From JABWBD01 sp040768665 (GTDB lineage: Bacteria > Planctomycetota > Planctomycetia > Pirellulales > Thermoguttaceae), in contig JAXGMN010000056.1 in assembly GCA_040768665.1 (NCBI GenBank), positions 1 through 64,000 of the forward strand: a DNA stretch of 64,000 bases. Direction: 5' to 3'. Positions within the stretch are counted from its first letter, which is position 1, and the number at the start of each line of letters is the position of its first letter. This document shows, piece after piece, positions 1-7,844 of this stretch. The notes beneath the pieces were generated by a model. The model made no database searches. It had not been told where the DNA came from and was given only the letters and a program-made list of their open reading frames with translations. A program made the translations under genes and the position numbers.

Positions 1-45
1 GCGTTTCGCCGCCGGGCCCGGCGGAGACGGCTTAAAAGAGGTGTT

Positions 46-93
46 GTCCGGACACTCCGTGGCCGGACGAGGCGGGACACGGAGTGTCCGGAC
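46..93. repeat. Perfect 16-bp inverted repeat in intergenic DNA
   Basis: The arms at 46-61 and 78-93 are exact reverse complements (gtccggacactccgtg and its complement) around a 16-base loop. It lies downstream of the leftward arsC gene, so it could act as a terminator hairpin or be one copy of a dispersed palindrome; there is no T-run, which favours a dispersed palindrome. No gene is visible in bases 1-194. Confidence 0.7.
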
Positions 94-194
94 TACACGG
101 AAAAGGCTGCGTCACTCGTTCGCCGGCGCGCGGCCCGCTGGGCACTCCGGCTAAACGAGGATGGAACAACATTTCATACCTCTGCCGTAACGGC

Positions 195-620
195 CTATGA
201 ATCCAACGCCTCGGGCAGCGTTTCCACGAAAGCGCGGATCTCGTCCCGAACGCGCCGGTAATGGCCCAGGGCCTCTTCCTCACTGGAGGCCTGTCTGGCC
301 AGCCGGGGCGGGTCGTCGAAGCCCACGTGCTTGACCCGAGGGGCGCCGGGAAAAACGGGGCAGGACTCGTGGGCGTTGTCGCAGACGGTCACGACACAGT
401 CGAACCTGATCTCATTCAAGTCGTCCACGTGCTTCGACCGGTGTCCCGAAATGTCGACGCCCGCCTCGGCCATCACTCTCACTGCGAGCGGGTTGAGCCC
501 GTGCGTCGCCACGCCGGCCGAGTAGGGTTCGATCCGGCCCCTCTTGAGATGGCGAGCCCAGCCCTCGGCCATCTGGCTGCGGCATGAATTCCCGGTGCAG
601 AGAAAGAGAACCTTCAGCAT
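195..620 (-). CDS. arsC: Thioredoxin-coupled-type arsenate reductase (ArsC, LMW phosphatase fold)
   Basis: This 141-residue protein should reduce arsenate to arsenite in the cytoplasm. The N-terminus carries the phosphatase-like loop CTGNSCRSQMAEG, which holds the first catalytic cysteine. A second region, VVTVCDNAHESCP near residues 77-89, supplies the paired redox cysteines expected of the thioredoxin-coupled family, and GFDDPPR follows with the general-acid aspartate. The length matches the family. The frame extends upstream, but the methionine at 620 is chosen because homology begins directly with MLKVLFLCTGNSC. The gene overlaps the end of arsR by 7 bases, so the two should be co-transcribed and translationally coupled. 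No arsenite efflux gene is visible next to the pair in this window. A protein tyrosine phosphatase role is possible but less likely given the three cysteines. Confidence 0.9.
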   Translation of the reverse strand: MLKVLFLCTGNSCRSQMAEGWARHLKRGRIEPYSAGVATHGLNPLAVRVMAEAGVDISGHRSKHVDDLNEIRFDCVVTVCDNAHESCPVFPGAPRVKHVGFDDPPRLARQASSEEEALGHYRRVRDEIRAFVETLPEALDS

Positions 621-985
621 CTGCAGTCGCTCTGTTGTCGGCAGAGCACCTCGGGATCGATCTTGAGAATACGTTTCAGACGTTTCTGATCCTCGGAGAA
701 ACGGCGCTGCCCGGCAGCGCACCGCTGGAGGAGCTTCACGGCCTCGGCCGCCTCCGGGCTGGCCTCCCGATCAGCCGGCCGGTAGTAGATCCAGCGGCCG
801 TCCTTTCGGCTTTCGACCAGACGCGCGTGCTTGAGAATGGCCATGTGCTTGGAGACCGTGGAGTTGGCCAATTCCAAAAGCTCGACGATCTGGCAGACAC
901 ACAGTTCCCGCCCGTCCAGGGCCATCATGACCCGGACGCGGTTCTCGTCGGCCAGGGCCTTCAGGACCGCCATCAATTCCCGCAT
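614..985 (-). CDS. arsR: ArsR-family metalloregulatory repressor
   Basis: A 123-residue winged-helix protein of the ArsR/SmtB family. The N-terminal part (KALADENRVRVMMAL) is the typical dimer and wing start. ELCVCQI carries the CxC pair that binds arsenite in classical ArsR proteins, and TVSKHMAILKHARLVESRKDGRWIYYR is the recognition helix and wing. It should repress its own promoter and arsC until arsenite binds. A TTG at 1000 would add five residues; ATG at 985 is preferred, although neither has a strong ribosome site. The C-terminal segment after residue 85 has extra cysteines (CAAGQ and CRQQSDCRC), possibly further ligands. It overlaps arsC by 7 bases. Confidence 0.88.
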   Translation of the reverse strand: MRELMAVLKALADENRVRVMMALDGRELCVCQIVELLELANSTVSKHMAILKHARLVESRKDGRWIYYRPADREASPEAAEAVKLLQRCAAGQRRFSEDQKRLKRILKIDPEVLCRQQSDCRC

Positions 986-1037
986 CGCCAGCGCCGCCAA
1001 AGTTTCCGCAGTGTAGAATGGTTCGTCATTTGGCGAA

Positions 1038-1065
1038 ATATTACATGTGAACGGCCCGCTGTCAA
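1038..1065 (-). promoter_or_regulatory. Predicted sigma-70-type promoter of arsR-arsC
   Basis: On the minus strand a perfect TTGACA (1060-1065) is followed after 16 bases by TAATAT (1038-1043), a 4 of 6 match to the -10 consensus. It lies about 50 bases upstream of the arsR start and faces it. The A/T-rich stretch around the -10 would be a natural place for ArsR to bind, but no clear dyad operator could be confirmed. Confidence 0.5.
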
Positions 1066-1347
1066 GTGGCGATTGATCGCCGCACTGCCCGTCGGTTCGC
1101 GCAACCTACGGAAGACTGCAGAAACAGAGGACTGGCTCCGCAACCGGTAGTGGATCGATCTGGCGACAGGCACAAGATGTTGTGGTGCTTGCCTTTGCCA
1201 GCAGTCTCAACAGAAGGCTCCGCGGCCCCGTCGCAGATCGCTTGTGATCGGCAGGGAAATCTGGTATGGTTCGGGCGCCTCTCAATGGCCCTCGGGCGGC
1301 ACCCCTTCCGGTGCCCAGGTGTTGCTCTTTTTGGAGAAAGAGTTGAT

Positions 1348-1647
1348 ATGCAAGCCGTGGTCGAACTACCCAAGGCGTTCTCCGTCCGTGACGATCACGA
1401 GATCTTCCCCATCCAGCACCTCCTGGCGAGGCTCAACCCGGAGTTGAGAGCGGTGCAGGTCACGACGGGGAGGCATATCCACGGTGGTCCAACCGTCTTC
1501 TGGGGCCTCGTTTACCTAAAGGACCACGTTCCTTCGAGGAAGGCCGTCGAGGCCGCCCTGACCGAAGCCGGCTTCGACTTCGGCCACAATGTCCTCGTCC
1601 AGTTGGCCGACCTCTGGGATGGCGAGCTGGAGCCGACCAAGGCCTAG
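1348..1647 (+). CDS. Small conserved-looking protein, function unknown
   Basis: A 99-residue acidic cytoplasmic protein without signal peptide, membrane segment or recognised motif. ATG at 1348 is chosen because ggagaaag at 1333-1340 sits about 7 bases upstream as a good ribosome binding site; the open frame upstream of it has no protein character. The sequence is compact and mixed alpha/beta in look (LLARLNPELRAVQVTTG, VFWGLVYLKDH, KAVEAALTEAGFDF). It ends 10 bases from the convergent end of the glycosidase gene. I do not recognise the family. Confidence 0.6.
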   Translation: MQAVVELPKAFSVRDDHEIFPIQHLLARLNPELRAVQVTTGRHIHGGPTVFWGLVYLKDHVPSRKAVEAALTEAGFDFGHNVLVQLADLWDGELEPTKA

Positions 1648-1657
1648 CGCAACCGGA

Positions 1658-4600
1658 TCACGGCCGGTCAACCACGATGCAACCGACGTCGTGGGGGCCG
1701 ATTTCCAGCCGAATCCGGGTCGTCAGCCCGTCACGGGAAATCTGCGCCGGCTTGCCGGACCATTCGTCATAGACCGCGCCGCCTTCGGCCACCGGAACGG
1801 ACAGCACCTCGCCGCGGAACGTACGGTGACGGGCATTGTAGAGCGTGTAGACGGTCTTGCTGCCGGCCGGAAAAGCGTTGGCAAAAACGCCACCCACGAG
1901 CGTCGGCACGAGTGGTATGGGGGCAGGCGTGGTAAACGCGTCGCGGTGCTTGTGCAAGATCCCATAGCACTTGCGGATTGCCGCACGCGTCCGGGGCTCG
2001 AACCAGTCCTCGGCGGGTCCTTCCAGCCAGATCGCTTCGCCGTTGAAAAAGACCCACTTCACGCCCGTGGCCCAGCTTCCGGTCGGCTTGTCGCAGTAGA
2101 GGATCTCAATGGTCTTGAAATCGGGGATCGCGAACCGCAACAGGTTCAGCGGCACCCGCGTCAGTGTCTGGCGGGCGGTGAGCATCGCGTAGGTGAAGCT
2201 GCCATCCTGGTATTGGGTGGTCACGTCGACCGGCGACTCTTCCGTGTAAAGGGCCACGCCCTGCTCCGCCGCCTCGAGTCGCTCGCGAATCAAACGGGTG
2301 GCATCGCGTTCGGCCACAACGCCGTAGCTGGGGATCTTATGGTTGTGCTTGTCCGACCAGCAGTCCTTGTTGTGGGCGAATCCGAACTGGTCGATGTACA
2401 TCCCGTCTACACCCAGTTCTGCGGCCTTGGTCTCGTAGGTCGACGCCTGAATCTCCAGCCACGATTCGACGGCCGGGCAGACGAACATCTCCGTGCTGTC
2501 CGGCCACCAGCGGGCCCTGCCGTCGCGGCCGATGAGTTGCCACTCGGGGCCCGACTGCTGCCCAAGCTTGCCCCGCTCCTGGAGCAAGTAGCCTTCGATG
2601 TAGAGCCCTACCGGCACTCCCTCCAATTGCACTTCCGTGATCGCCGCGTGCAAAGCTTCGCGGCCGCCGTTGAGATAGTCGTAGGGCGAATAGTCGCCCG
2701 TGCGGCCGTAGATGCGGCCGTACGGGCCACAATTGCCCCAGTCGAATAGATGAAGGAAGTCGATGCCTCCGAACTCGCGGCGAGCCTCGTCCACCGCGCG
2801 CGTTAAGTCGATGCTGCCCGACTCTTGATCGTAGAGAGGATCCAACCACCAGAGGAACCGCTGCCGAAAGTTGAATACCTTGCGGAACCAGGGCTTGCGC
2901 GGCACGAGCGGCTCGTGCCAGGTGGCCACCCAGGCCCGATAGGCATCCAGCCCGCGGTGCCAGTCACCATCGGTCAACGTAATGACCCCCGGCGCTGCCG
3001 AGAGCGTCTCGCCGGGCGACAACTCTTGTTCCGGATACTCGACACCAACCACAAAGCCATCGGTGTTCTTTTCCAAAATATAGTGGCGGCGCAGGCACGT
3101 CGTGTCCTCGGTCCTAAGCACCAACCCACGGCCGTCTCGAGGGTTGAACGTGTCGATAAACTGCACGGGAAACAGTCCGCTGTACACTTCGCGGTATGCG
3201 CAGGGGCGGTTGTCCAGGACGGCACCCCGCTTGGGATAGAGATAGAAGGCGTCTTCGGAGGATTCTCCGAGCCGATAAGGCCCCACCGCAGGCGCAATGA
3301 GCGACACCTTGTGCGGCTGATCGCCGGTGTTCTCGACGCAGGCGGAGAGCCTGAGGCTGCCGGTCGCGTCGATCGTCGTTTCGATCCCGAGACGGATTGC
3401 GCCGTCGGAAGACACCTGGAACCAACGTCGGCTCGTTTCCGGCCGTTCGCTCTGGATCGGTTGCCACGTTTCGACGGGAATCGGTTTGCCGTCAACCGTC
3501 AGCCGCACCAGTGCAGACGGTTGCGAAAGGAGGTTCCAGCCGGTGGGGCGATGCGCCAGTTGCTCGAGAATGAGGGGGCACTGGTCGGCAAAAACCGCTT
3601 CCAGCCCGGGTTCACCCTCAGCCGGCGAACGATTCACCTCAAGCGGAGAAGTCTCCTCGAGAACCTCGGGATACTGAGGGGCCCCTTGTGTTCGCAGTGT
3701 GACGGCCGCCAGCGCGAATCCGGCCTGCTTTGCCCGGTCGCACAGCACAACCGCGGCAATTGTCTTTGCCGAGTCGGACGCGGCGACCAGCACCTGGGCC
3801 GTTTCGGCTATCCCGAAGCCCCGCGTCGCGGCGTTCATCGGCAGGCAATCGTCGGCCGTTCCGTCGGAGTATTCCAGTCGAAGGCGGAAGCGGTCGACGT
3901 CGCGAATCGAGGTGAGCCTGCCCTCGCCGTACGCGGGTTCCTCTTCGCCGATCATGGCGGCCAGGAGTAGGAGATGGACTTCGCACGCCTTGGCGCCGAC
4001 CGGGACGCGCAACTCGCACGTTTCCCGAACGCCGGTGGTGGCCAGGTTCTGCTCCGCGGCGACGATTGCAAACGGCGCCCCCTGCACCGTCGCCTCGGTC
4101 GAATCGAACCAGTCGGCGATCCGCAGGTGACGAAGCCATTGAGAACTCCGGCCCTCGGCCAGCGGGGCCAGTTCCACGGCGTGAAAGCCCTCCCACAACG
4201 CTCCCGGTCGCCAGTCGAAGGCGTCGGAGAGCGGAGAAGGCTGTTCGGTTTCGGCAAAACGGATTTCGGCCACCTCGAGCGCGGCATCGGCGCGGTCGGC
4301 TTGCACTTGGATGGCGAGGCCATCCGCCACGGCCACGAGGGCGGACGCTTTGCGGAGATCGACATTCGCCGTATGCCACCTGCCGTCGGAGATCAGTTCC
4401 GGAGAATGGACAACCGGCACGTAGCCGGGCGGCTCGCTTTCAGGTGTGCCCATCGCGCAAACCGCGTAGTCGCCGCGAGCGCTGACGCCATCGGCCCGAT
4501 AGCGAAGACAGACGAACCGGCGGTCCTTCAGTGCGGTCGGCGCAGGGAGCTGCCATGACCACTTCATGCCCAACCCCGGCTGCGTTACCCGAAACACGGT

Positions 4601-5320
4601 TGTTCCGTCCCTGCGCTCGACGGCAGCCTGGTCGGCTGCAGCCGGGTTGCCAAGCCAGGCGGGTTGGGCTTTCCACTCGGCCTCTGCCAAAGGCGCAGTC
4701 CAATCGGGCTGCGATGGAGTTGCTGATATCCGTTGCGTGTCATAAGCGCCGCGGGGCAGTTCGTCGGTGAACTCGATGAAATCGATCCACAACCTGGCCG
4801 TGGGCTGCGTGCCCGATCGCACCTGAACGGCCACGGCACGCGCGGTGCCGGAGTGCTCAATCGAAGCGGTCTCCACGACCGCCACCTGCCATTGGCCGTC
4901 GCTGACTGCGTCGCACAGCCGCAACGGGCTGAGTTGTTCATGCTCGCCGTCATCAAGGTAGATGAGGTAATCCGTGGAACTCGTATCGAGGTTCTCGGCG
5001 CGGTAACGGACGACCAGGTAGGGAAGCTCATCAAGCAGGATTTCCGGGACGGCCCTGCTCCACTTCATCGCGCTTTCCGGCTTGCCGACTTCAAAGCAGG
5101 CGGTCCCGCTTTCGCTCGACAACGAGGCGTCCGACGAGGCCTCGCTGAGCCATTCGGGGCGGGCCGACCAGGCATCGACGTCCTCGAACGTCTCGCGCCA
5201 GTGAAAATCGTCGAGATCACCGGCCTGTGCCGGGGAAAAGACGAAAAGCCATACTGAAAGGCAGAGGCAGACCGGTCGGGGCATGGAACGGGACACTGCG
5301 GAGGGAAGGTAGGGCTGCAT
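1658..5320 (-). CDS. Large secreted glycoside-hydrolase-like protein (DUF6259-like)
   Basis: About 1220 residues. A signal peptide (CLCLSVWLFVFSPAQA) directs export. Residues roughly 30-190 and 200-360 are two related jelly-roll-like modules: both contain MKWS followed by LPYLVVRYRAE or RRFVCLRYRAD, suggesting an internal duplication of a carbohydrate-binding domain. The C-terminal half resembles DUF6259 or alpha-galactosidase-like barrels: DFLHLFDWGNCGPYGRIYG, then GVPVGLYIEGYLL, then LGVDGMYIDQFGFAH with a candidate catalytic Asp and ALYTEESPVD with a candidate acid/base Glu. It probably cleaves complex polysaccharide outside the cytoplasm; the substrate is unknown. ATG at 5320 or 5284 could start it; both keep the signal peptide and neither has a clear ribosome site. 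It follows the pseudopilin gene in the same direction. Confidence 0.75.
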   Translation of the reverse strand: MQPYLPSAVSRSMPRPVCLCLSVWLFVFSPAQAGDLDDFHWRETFEDVDAWSARPEWLSEASSDASLSSESGTACFEVGKPESAMKWSRAVPEILLDELPYLVVRYRAENLDTSSTDYLIYLDDGEHEQLSPLRLCDAVSDGQWQVAVVETASIEHSGTARAVAVQVRSGTQPTARLWIDFIEFTDELPRGAYDTQRISATPSQPDWTAPLAEAEWKAQPAWLGNPAAADQAAVERRDGTTVFRVTQPGLGMKWSWQLPAPTALKDRRFVCLRYRADGVSARGDYAVCAMGTPESEPPGYVPVVHSPELISDGRWHTANVDLRKASALVAVADGLAIQVQADRADAALEVAEIRFAETEQPSPLSDAFDWRPGALWEGFHAVELAPLAEGRSSQWLRHLRIADWFDSTEATVQGAPFAIVAAEQNLATTGVRETCELRVPVGAKACEVHLLLLAAMIGEEEPAYGEGRLTSIRDVDRFRLRLEYSDGTADDCLPMNAATRGFGIAETAQVLVAASDSAKTIAAVVLCDRAKQAGFALAAVTLRTQGAPQYPEVLEETSPLEVNRSPAEGEPGLEAVFADQCPLILEQLAHRPTGWNLLSQPSALVRLTVDGKPIPVETWQPIQSERPETSRRWFQVSSDGAIRLGIETTIDATGSLRLSACVENTGDQPHKVSLIAPAVGPYRLGESSEDAFYLYPKRGAVLDNRPCAYREVYSGLFPVQFIDTFNPRDGRGLVLRTEDTTCLRRHYILEKNTDGFVVGVEYPEQELSPGETLSAAPGVITLTDGDWHRGLDAYRAWVATWHEPLVPRKPWFRKVFNFRQRFLWWLDPLYDQESGSIDLTRAVDEARREFGGIDFLHLFDWGNCGPYGRIYGRTGDYSPYDYLNGGREALHAAITEVQLEGVPVGLYIEGYLLQERGKLGQQSGPEWQLIGRDGRARWWPDSTEMFVCPAVESWLEIQASTYETKAAELGVDGMYIDQFGFAHNKDCWSDKHNHKIPSYGVVAERDATRLIRERLEAAEQGVALYTEESPVDVTTQYQDGSFTYAMLTARQTLTRVPLNLLRFAIPDFKTIEILYCDKPTGSWATGVKWVFFNGEAIWLEGPAEDWFEPRTRAAIRKCYGILHKHRDAFTTPAPIPLVPTLVGGVFANAFPAGSKTVYTLYNARHRTFRGEVLSVPVAEGGAVYDEWSGKPAQISRDGLTTRIRLEIGPHDVGCIVVDRP

Positions 5321-5391
5321 ACAGTCAGGAGGCGGGAATCCCTCCATTTTGGACCGAAATCGCCTCGCAGGTCAAGAACAAAACTCCCGCA

Positions 5392-5549
5392 GCCGTCGGC
5401 GCGATCGGCCAGTTGCTGAAGCACGAACCGTCGGGGACTGGTTCATTTTGCGGAGTCTTCGTAGCAAAATGTGCCTGTCCCCATCGCGGGCTCAGAACCC
5501 GTCCATCAGCAGTTCGCCGTCGGCGCGATCGGCCAGTTGCTGAAGCACG
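5392..5549. repeat. 34-bp perfect direct repeat bracketing a palindromic element
   Basis: Bases 5392-5425 and 5516-5549 are identical over 34 bases. The second copy is coding sequence close to the 3' end of the pseudopilin gene (LQQLADRADG); the first is a non-coding duplicate upstream of the glycosidase gene. Between them lie the end of the pseudopilin gene and one 50-bp palindromic repeat. The layout suggests that insertion or recombination of the palindrome duplicated the gene end. Confidence 0.8.
5433..5482. repeat. 50-bp palindromic dispersed repeat, copy A
   Basis: It begins ggggactg and ends cctgtcccc, and the halves are imperfect reverse complements (about 17 of the outer 20 bases pair, including ttttgc/gcaaaa) around a core gcggagtcttc. 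A second copy at 6791-6840 matches at about 42 of 50 positions. It is non-coding here, directly downstream of the pseudopilin gene. Confidence 0.75.
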
Positions 5550-6379
5550 GTCATTTTCATCGCTTCGCTGAGGAACCGGACACTTCCATCTCCCAGGGCG
5601 AAATTGGCTCCACCGGGATGATGGCTGCCGAAGCCGCCGACGTGGAGCGGGTCCGGCTCTTCTCCGGGAGGCACCGGCGAAGGGGTAAATCCAGGGGCAA
5701 ATCCCTCAGGGAACCGGTCTCGCCGCCGACGCTCGATGCTCGCGTTGATCTCGCTGCCGGTATTGCGAAGCGTCGCGCGCGTTCCCGACATCCAGCCGAG
5801 TGTCTCATCGCGATCGATGAGCTTTTCGCCGATGAAAATCGTCTGCGACGCGCCGTCAAGGATGTCCTCGTAGGCAACGGCGCGGTTGAGAAAGAAGATC
5901 CCGTGGTTGCCCTCATCGATCGGCTCTTCAAGATGGTTGTGGCTCCCGACGTAGTTGGTCAGGCCCAGATCGCCGGGCGGCGCCGGACTTGAGGGACAGC
6001 GAAGCGTCGAGATAGGGACTTGCCGCACCTGCGCGTTGGCCTCGTCGTACACGCTCACGTCGAAGTCGATATGGCGGTACGTCGCCGATTGCTCCAGGTA
6101 GGGTAGCAATTGCGAAATCCAGTTGTGGTGATACCCTTCCGGGATGCTCGACACGGGCCCTTTTTCCGCGATGGTGCCCGGCGGATAGACCTGGTGTGCC
6201 ATGCTGTAATTGTGCGCGGCGAGGATGATCTGGGTCAGATTGTTGACGCACTGGACCCGCCTGGCCGCCTCGCGTGCCGCCTGGACGGCCGGCAGCAGCA
6301 GGGCGATCAGAATCCCGATGATCGCAATCACGACCAGCAACTCCACCAACGTGAACCCCTTGGACGTTCGGCGTATCAT
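5492..6379 (-). CDS. DUF1559-type type II secretion pseudopilin (planctomycete family)
   Basis: A 295-residue protein with the planctomycete pseudopilin N-terminus: KGFTLVELLVVIAIIGILIA, where a prepilin peptidase should cut after the glycine and the hydrophobic helix forms the filament core, followed by PAVQAAREAARR. The C-terminus has SHHPGGANFALGDGSVRFLSE, the H-X9-DG motif typical of DUF1559. Length matches the family. ATG at 6379 has AGGAG about 8 bases upstream. It is the last gene of the run of pilin-like and GspF-like genes and probably forms part of the same pseudopilus or is a substrate of that machinery. The role of DUF1559 proteins is largely unknown. Confidence 0.93.
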   Translation of the reverse strand: MIRRTSKGFTLVELLVVIAIIGILIALLLPAVQAAREAARRVQCVNNLTQIILAAHNYSMAHQVYPPGTIAEKGPVSSIPEGYHHNWISQLLPYLEQSATYRHIDFDVSVYDEANAQVRQVPISTLRCPSSPAPPGDLGLTNYVGSHNHLEEPIDEGNHGIFFLNRAVAYEDILDGASQTIFIGEKLIDRDETLGWMSGTRATLRNTGSEINASIERRRRDRFPEGFAPGFTPSPVPPGEEPDPLHVGGFGSHHPGGANFALGDGSVRFLSEAMKMTVLQQLADRADGELLMDGF

Positions 6380-6412
6380 GACAACGCTCCTGTGTTTATC
6401 GGGCTTTCTGAT

Positions 6413-6913
6413 TCATTGATTCGCATGCACGCTGATCTCGCGCCGGCAAACGGCGCCGCCGGCAAACCCGGCCTCGACGTTGACGATTTGGGACCCCGTC
6501 GCGTTGCCGGTCACCGAGATCGTCACCTTCGCCGGCTCGGACGTGCCGAGCACGTCCGCGGGCACAACCCACTCTTCACCCCGATAGTCGGGTGATTTTG
6601 CCAGGCGGTGGATTGCCTTCCGGGCCCCTGCTTCGGCAAGCCAGAAGCATTGCTGGCGGCGGCCGCACTGCTGGATCTGCCGATGTTCGATGAGCACGGT
6701 CTGGACCAGCGCGAGCCCCAGCATCGACACCACCAGCAGTGCTCCCAGCACCATCGCCAGGACAGCCCCCCTGCGGCCCCGAAAACCATCGGGGACTGAC
6801 TTAGTTTGCGGAGTCTTCAAAGCACAATGTTCCTGTCCCCTTCTCCTGGCTGAGTTTTGCCCGGCTGGGTTTTGGGATAGGCTCTTACCGCCGTATCGCT
6901 TGTTACACCTCAT
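6413..6913 (-). CDS. PilX-like minor pilin or pilus assembly membrane protein
   Basis: A 166-residue protein with one membrane helix near residues 50-72 (AVLAMVLGALLVVSMLGLAL) followed by QTVLIEHRQIQQCGRRQQCFWLAEAGARKAIHRLA. The pattern of a hydrophobic helix then 'Q...WLAEAG' is typical of PilX/GspK-like proteins of type IV pilus systems. The start ATG at 6913 overlaps the stop of the upstream gene as ATGA, which supports this start and coupling. The N-terminal extension is odd: residues about 26-42 (GQEHCALKTPQTKSVPD) are encoded by a 50-bp dispersed palindrome inserted in frame ahead of the FRGRRGAVLAMV segment. Translation could alternatively begin inside the gene, but no well-placed start follows the repeat before the helix. 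Confidence 0.7.
   Translation of the reverse strand: MRCNKRYGGKSLSQNPAGQNSARRRGQEHCALKTPQTKSVPDGFRGRRGAVLAMVLGALLVVSMLGLALVQTVLIEHRQIQQCGRRQQCFWLAEAGARKAIHRLAKSPDYRGEEWVVPADVLGTSEPAKVTISVTGNATGSQIVNVEAGFAGGAVCRREISVHANQ
6791..6840. repeat. 50-bp palindromic dispersed repeat, copy B, inside a coding region
   Basis: It shares the ggggactg start, the gcggagtcttc core and the cctgtcccc end with copy A at 5433-5482, with about 8 mismatches. It lies within the 5' part of the PilX-like gene and leaves the frame open, adding about 17 codons. Confidence 0.75.
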
Positions 6914-7440
6914 TCGAGTCCTCTCGTTCTTCTTGATCGAAGCAGTCCGAGCGCCGCATCGATCCGCATTGTCCGGCCCAGCGGCGACGCGGCTCCCGCG
7001 GTCGCCGGCTCCCGCACGACGACCAGCGAGATCATCGGCAGCGTCCGCTCGGTTTGCTCGCTCCAGCGCGAAGTGGATCGTGGGGGCATTCGGTAGGTCT
7101 CGCGGTGCCGCACGTTGTCGCCCTCGCAGAGCACTCGCTCAATCCGTTTGGGCTGCAGAGTGTACCGGACCGTGTGCCCTTCCGGCAGCGCCAGCGTCAG
7201 CGTGCGGGCGCTGTTCTCCGGTTTGTCCTTCGCGATCTCAATCGACATCGCCTCGTGGGTGTCGGCACGGAATTGTTCGGCGAATCGCCCCCACTGCCTC
7301 TGAAGGTCGACGTCCTCGCGCACGAGATGACTCGAGCGGTACATTCCGTACAACGACGTGGCAACCAGGGTGAAGGTCGTCGCGGCGAGTCCCATGGCAA
7401 CCAGGCATTCGATCAGGCTGTAGCCCCGTCGGTGTCTCAT
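6910..7440 (-). CDS. Pilin-like type II secretion/type IV pilus protein (GspJ/PilW-like)
   Basis: A 176-residue protein beginning MRHRRGYSLIECLVAMGLAA, a prepilin-type N-terminus with the cleavage glycine, the key Glu five residues after it and a hydrophobic helix. The remainder (SLYGMYRSSHLVREDVDLQRQWGRFAEQFRADTHEA) resembles GspJ/PilW minor pseudopilins. ATG at 7440 overlaps the upstream stop as ATGA, and its own stop overlaps the next gene as ATGA, so it sits in a tightly coupled operon. It is probably a minor subunit at the tip of the pseudopilus. Confidence 0.8.
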   Translation of the reverse strand: MRHRRGYSLIECLVAMGLAATTFTLVATSLYGMYRSSHLVREDVDLQRQWGRFAEQFRADTHEAMSIEIAKDKPENSARTLTLALPEGHTVRYTLQPKRIERVLCEGDNVRHRETYRMPPRSTSRWSEQTERTLPMISLVVVREPATAGAASPLGRTMRIDAALGLLRSRRTRGLE

Positions 7441-7844
7441 GGACGCTCCTCCTCGCGAAACTTCCAGCCGACCAGCCGAACCGGCTCGCCGCGGCTTGCC
7501 GCGGTCCGGCGCCAGGAAATCGCCAACTCGATCCGGCGGGCGTCTTCGCCATCCTCTGCGAGCTGCACGTGCAATTTCGCGTCGGGCAGGCAGCAGCGGC
7601 ACTCGTCGGAAAGGTCGGCCGCGGACAGCCGCTCTTCGGTGAGATCCGCCCAGGGCCGCGACGCGAACTCCTCCATGAGGTTCCCTGCCTCGCGCACCGC
7701 CAGGAAATGCCGGCTCGCCGCGCAACGCTGATGCGCCACGGTGACCAGCAGCTCGGCCGCTCCGACTACCAGCGTCGTCGACAGCGCGAGCGCCATGATC
7801 GTTTCTTTGAGGATGAACCCGGTTTGTCGGTGTGCTCGGCTCAT
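7437..7844 (-). CDS. Small pilin-like protein of the GspF cluster
   Basis: A 135-residue protein starting MSRAHRQTGFILKETIMALA, with a glycine-Phe junction, a Glu five residues after the glycine and a hydrophobic helix, so it fits a prepilin or minor pseudopilin (GspI-like) although the sequence is divergent. A CRCC cluster lies near residue 85. Both ends overlap neighbours as ATGA (7437-7440 and 7841-7844). Its placement between a GspF protein and the next minor pilin argues for a pseudopilus subunit. Confidence 0.75.
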   Translation of the reverse strand: MSRAHRQTGFILKETIMALALSTTLVVGAAELLVTVAHQRCAASRHFLAVREAGNLMEEFASRPWADLTEERLSAADLSDECRCCLPDAKLHVQLAEDGEDARRIELAISWRRTAASRGEPVRLVGWKFREEERP

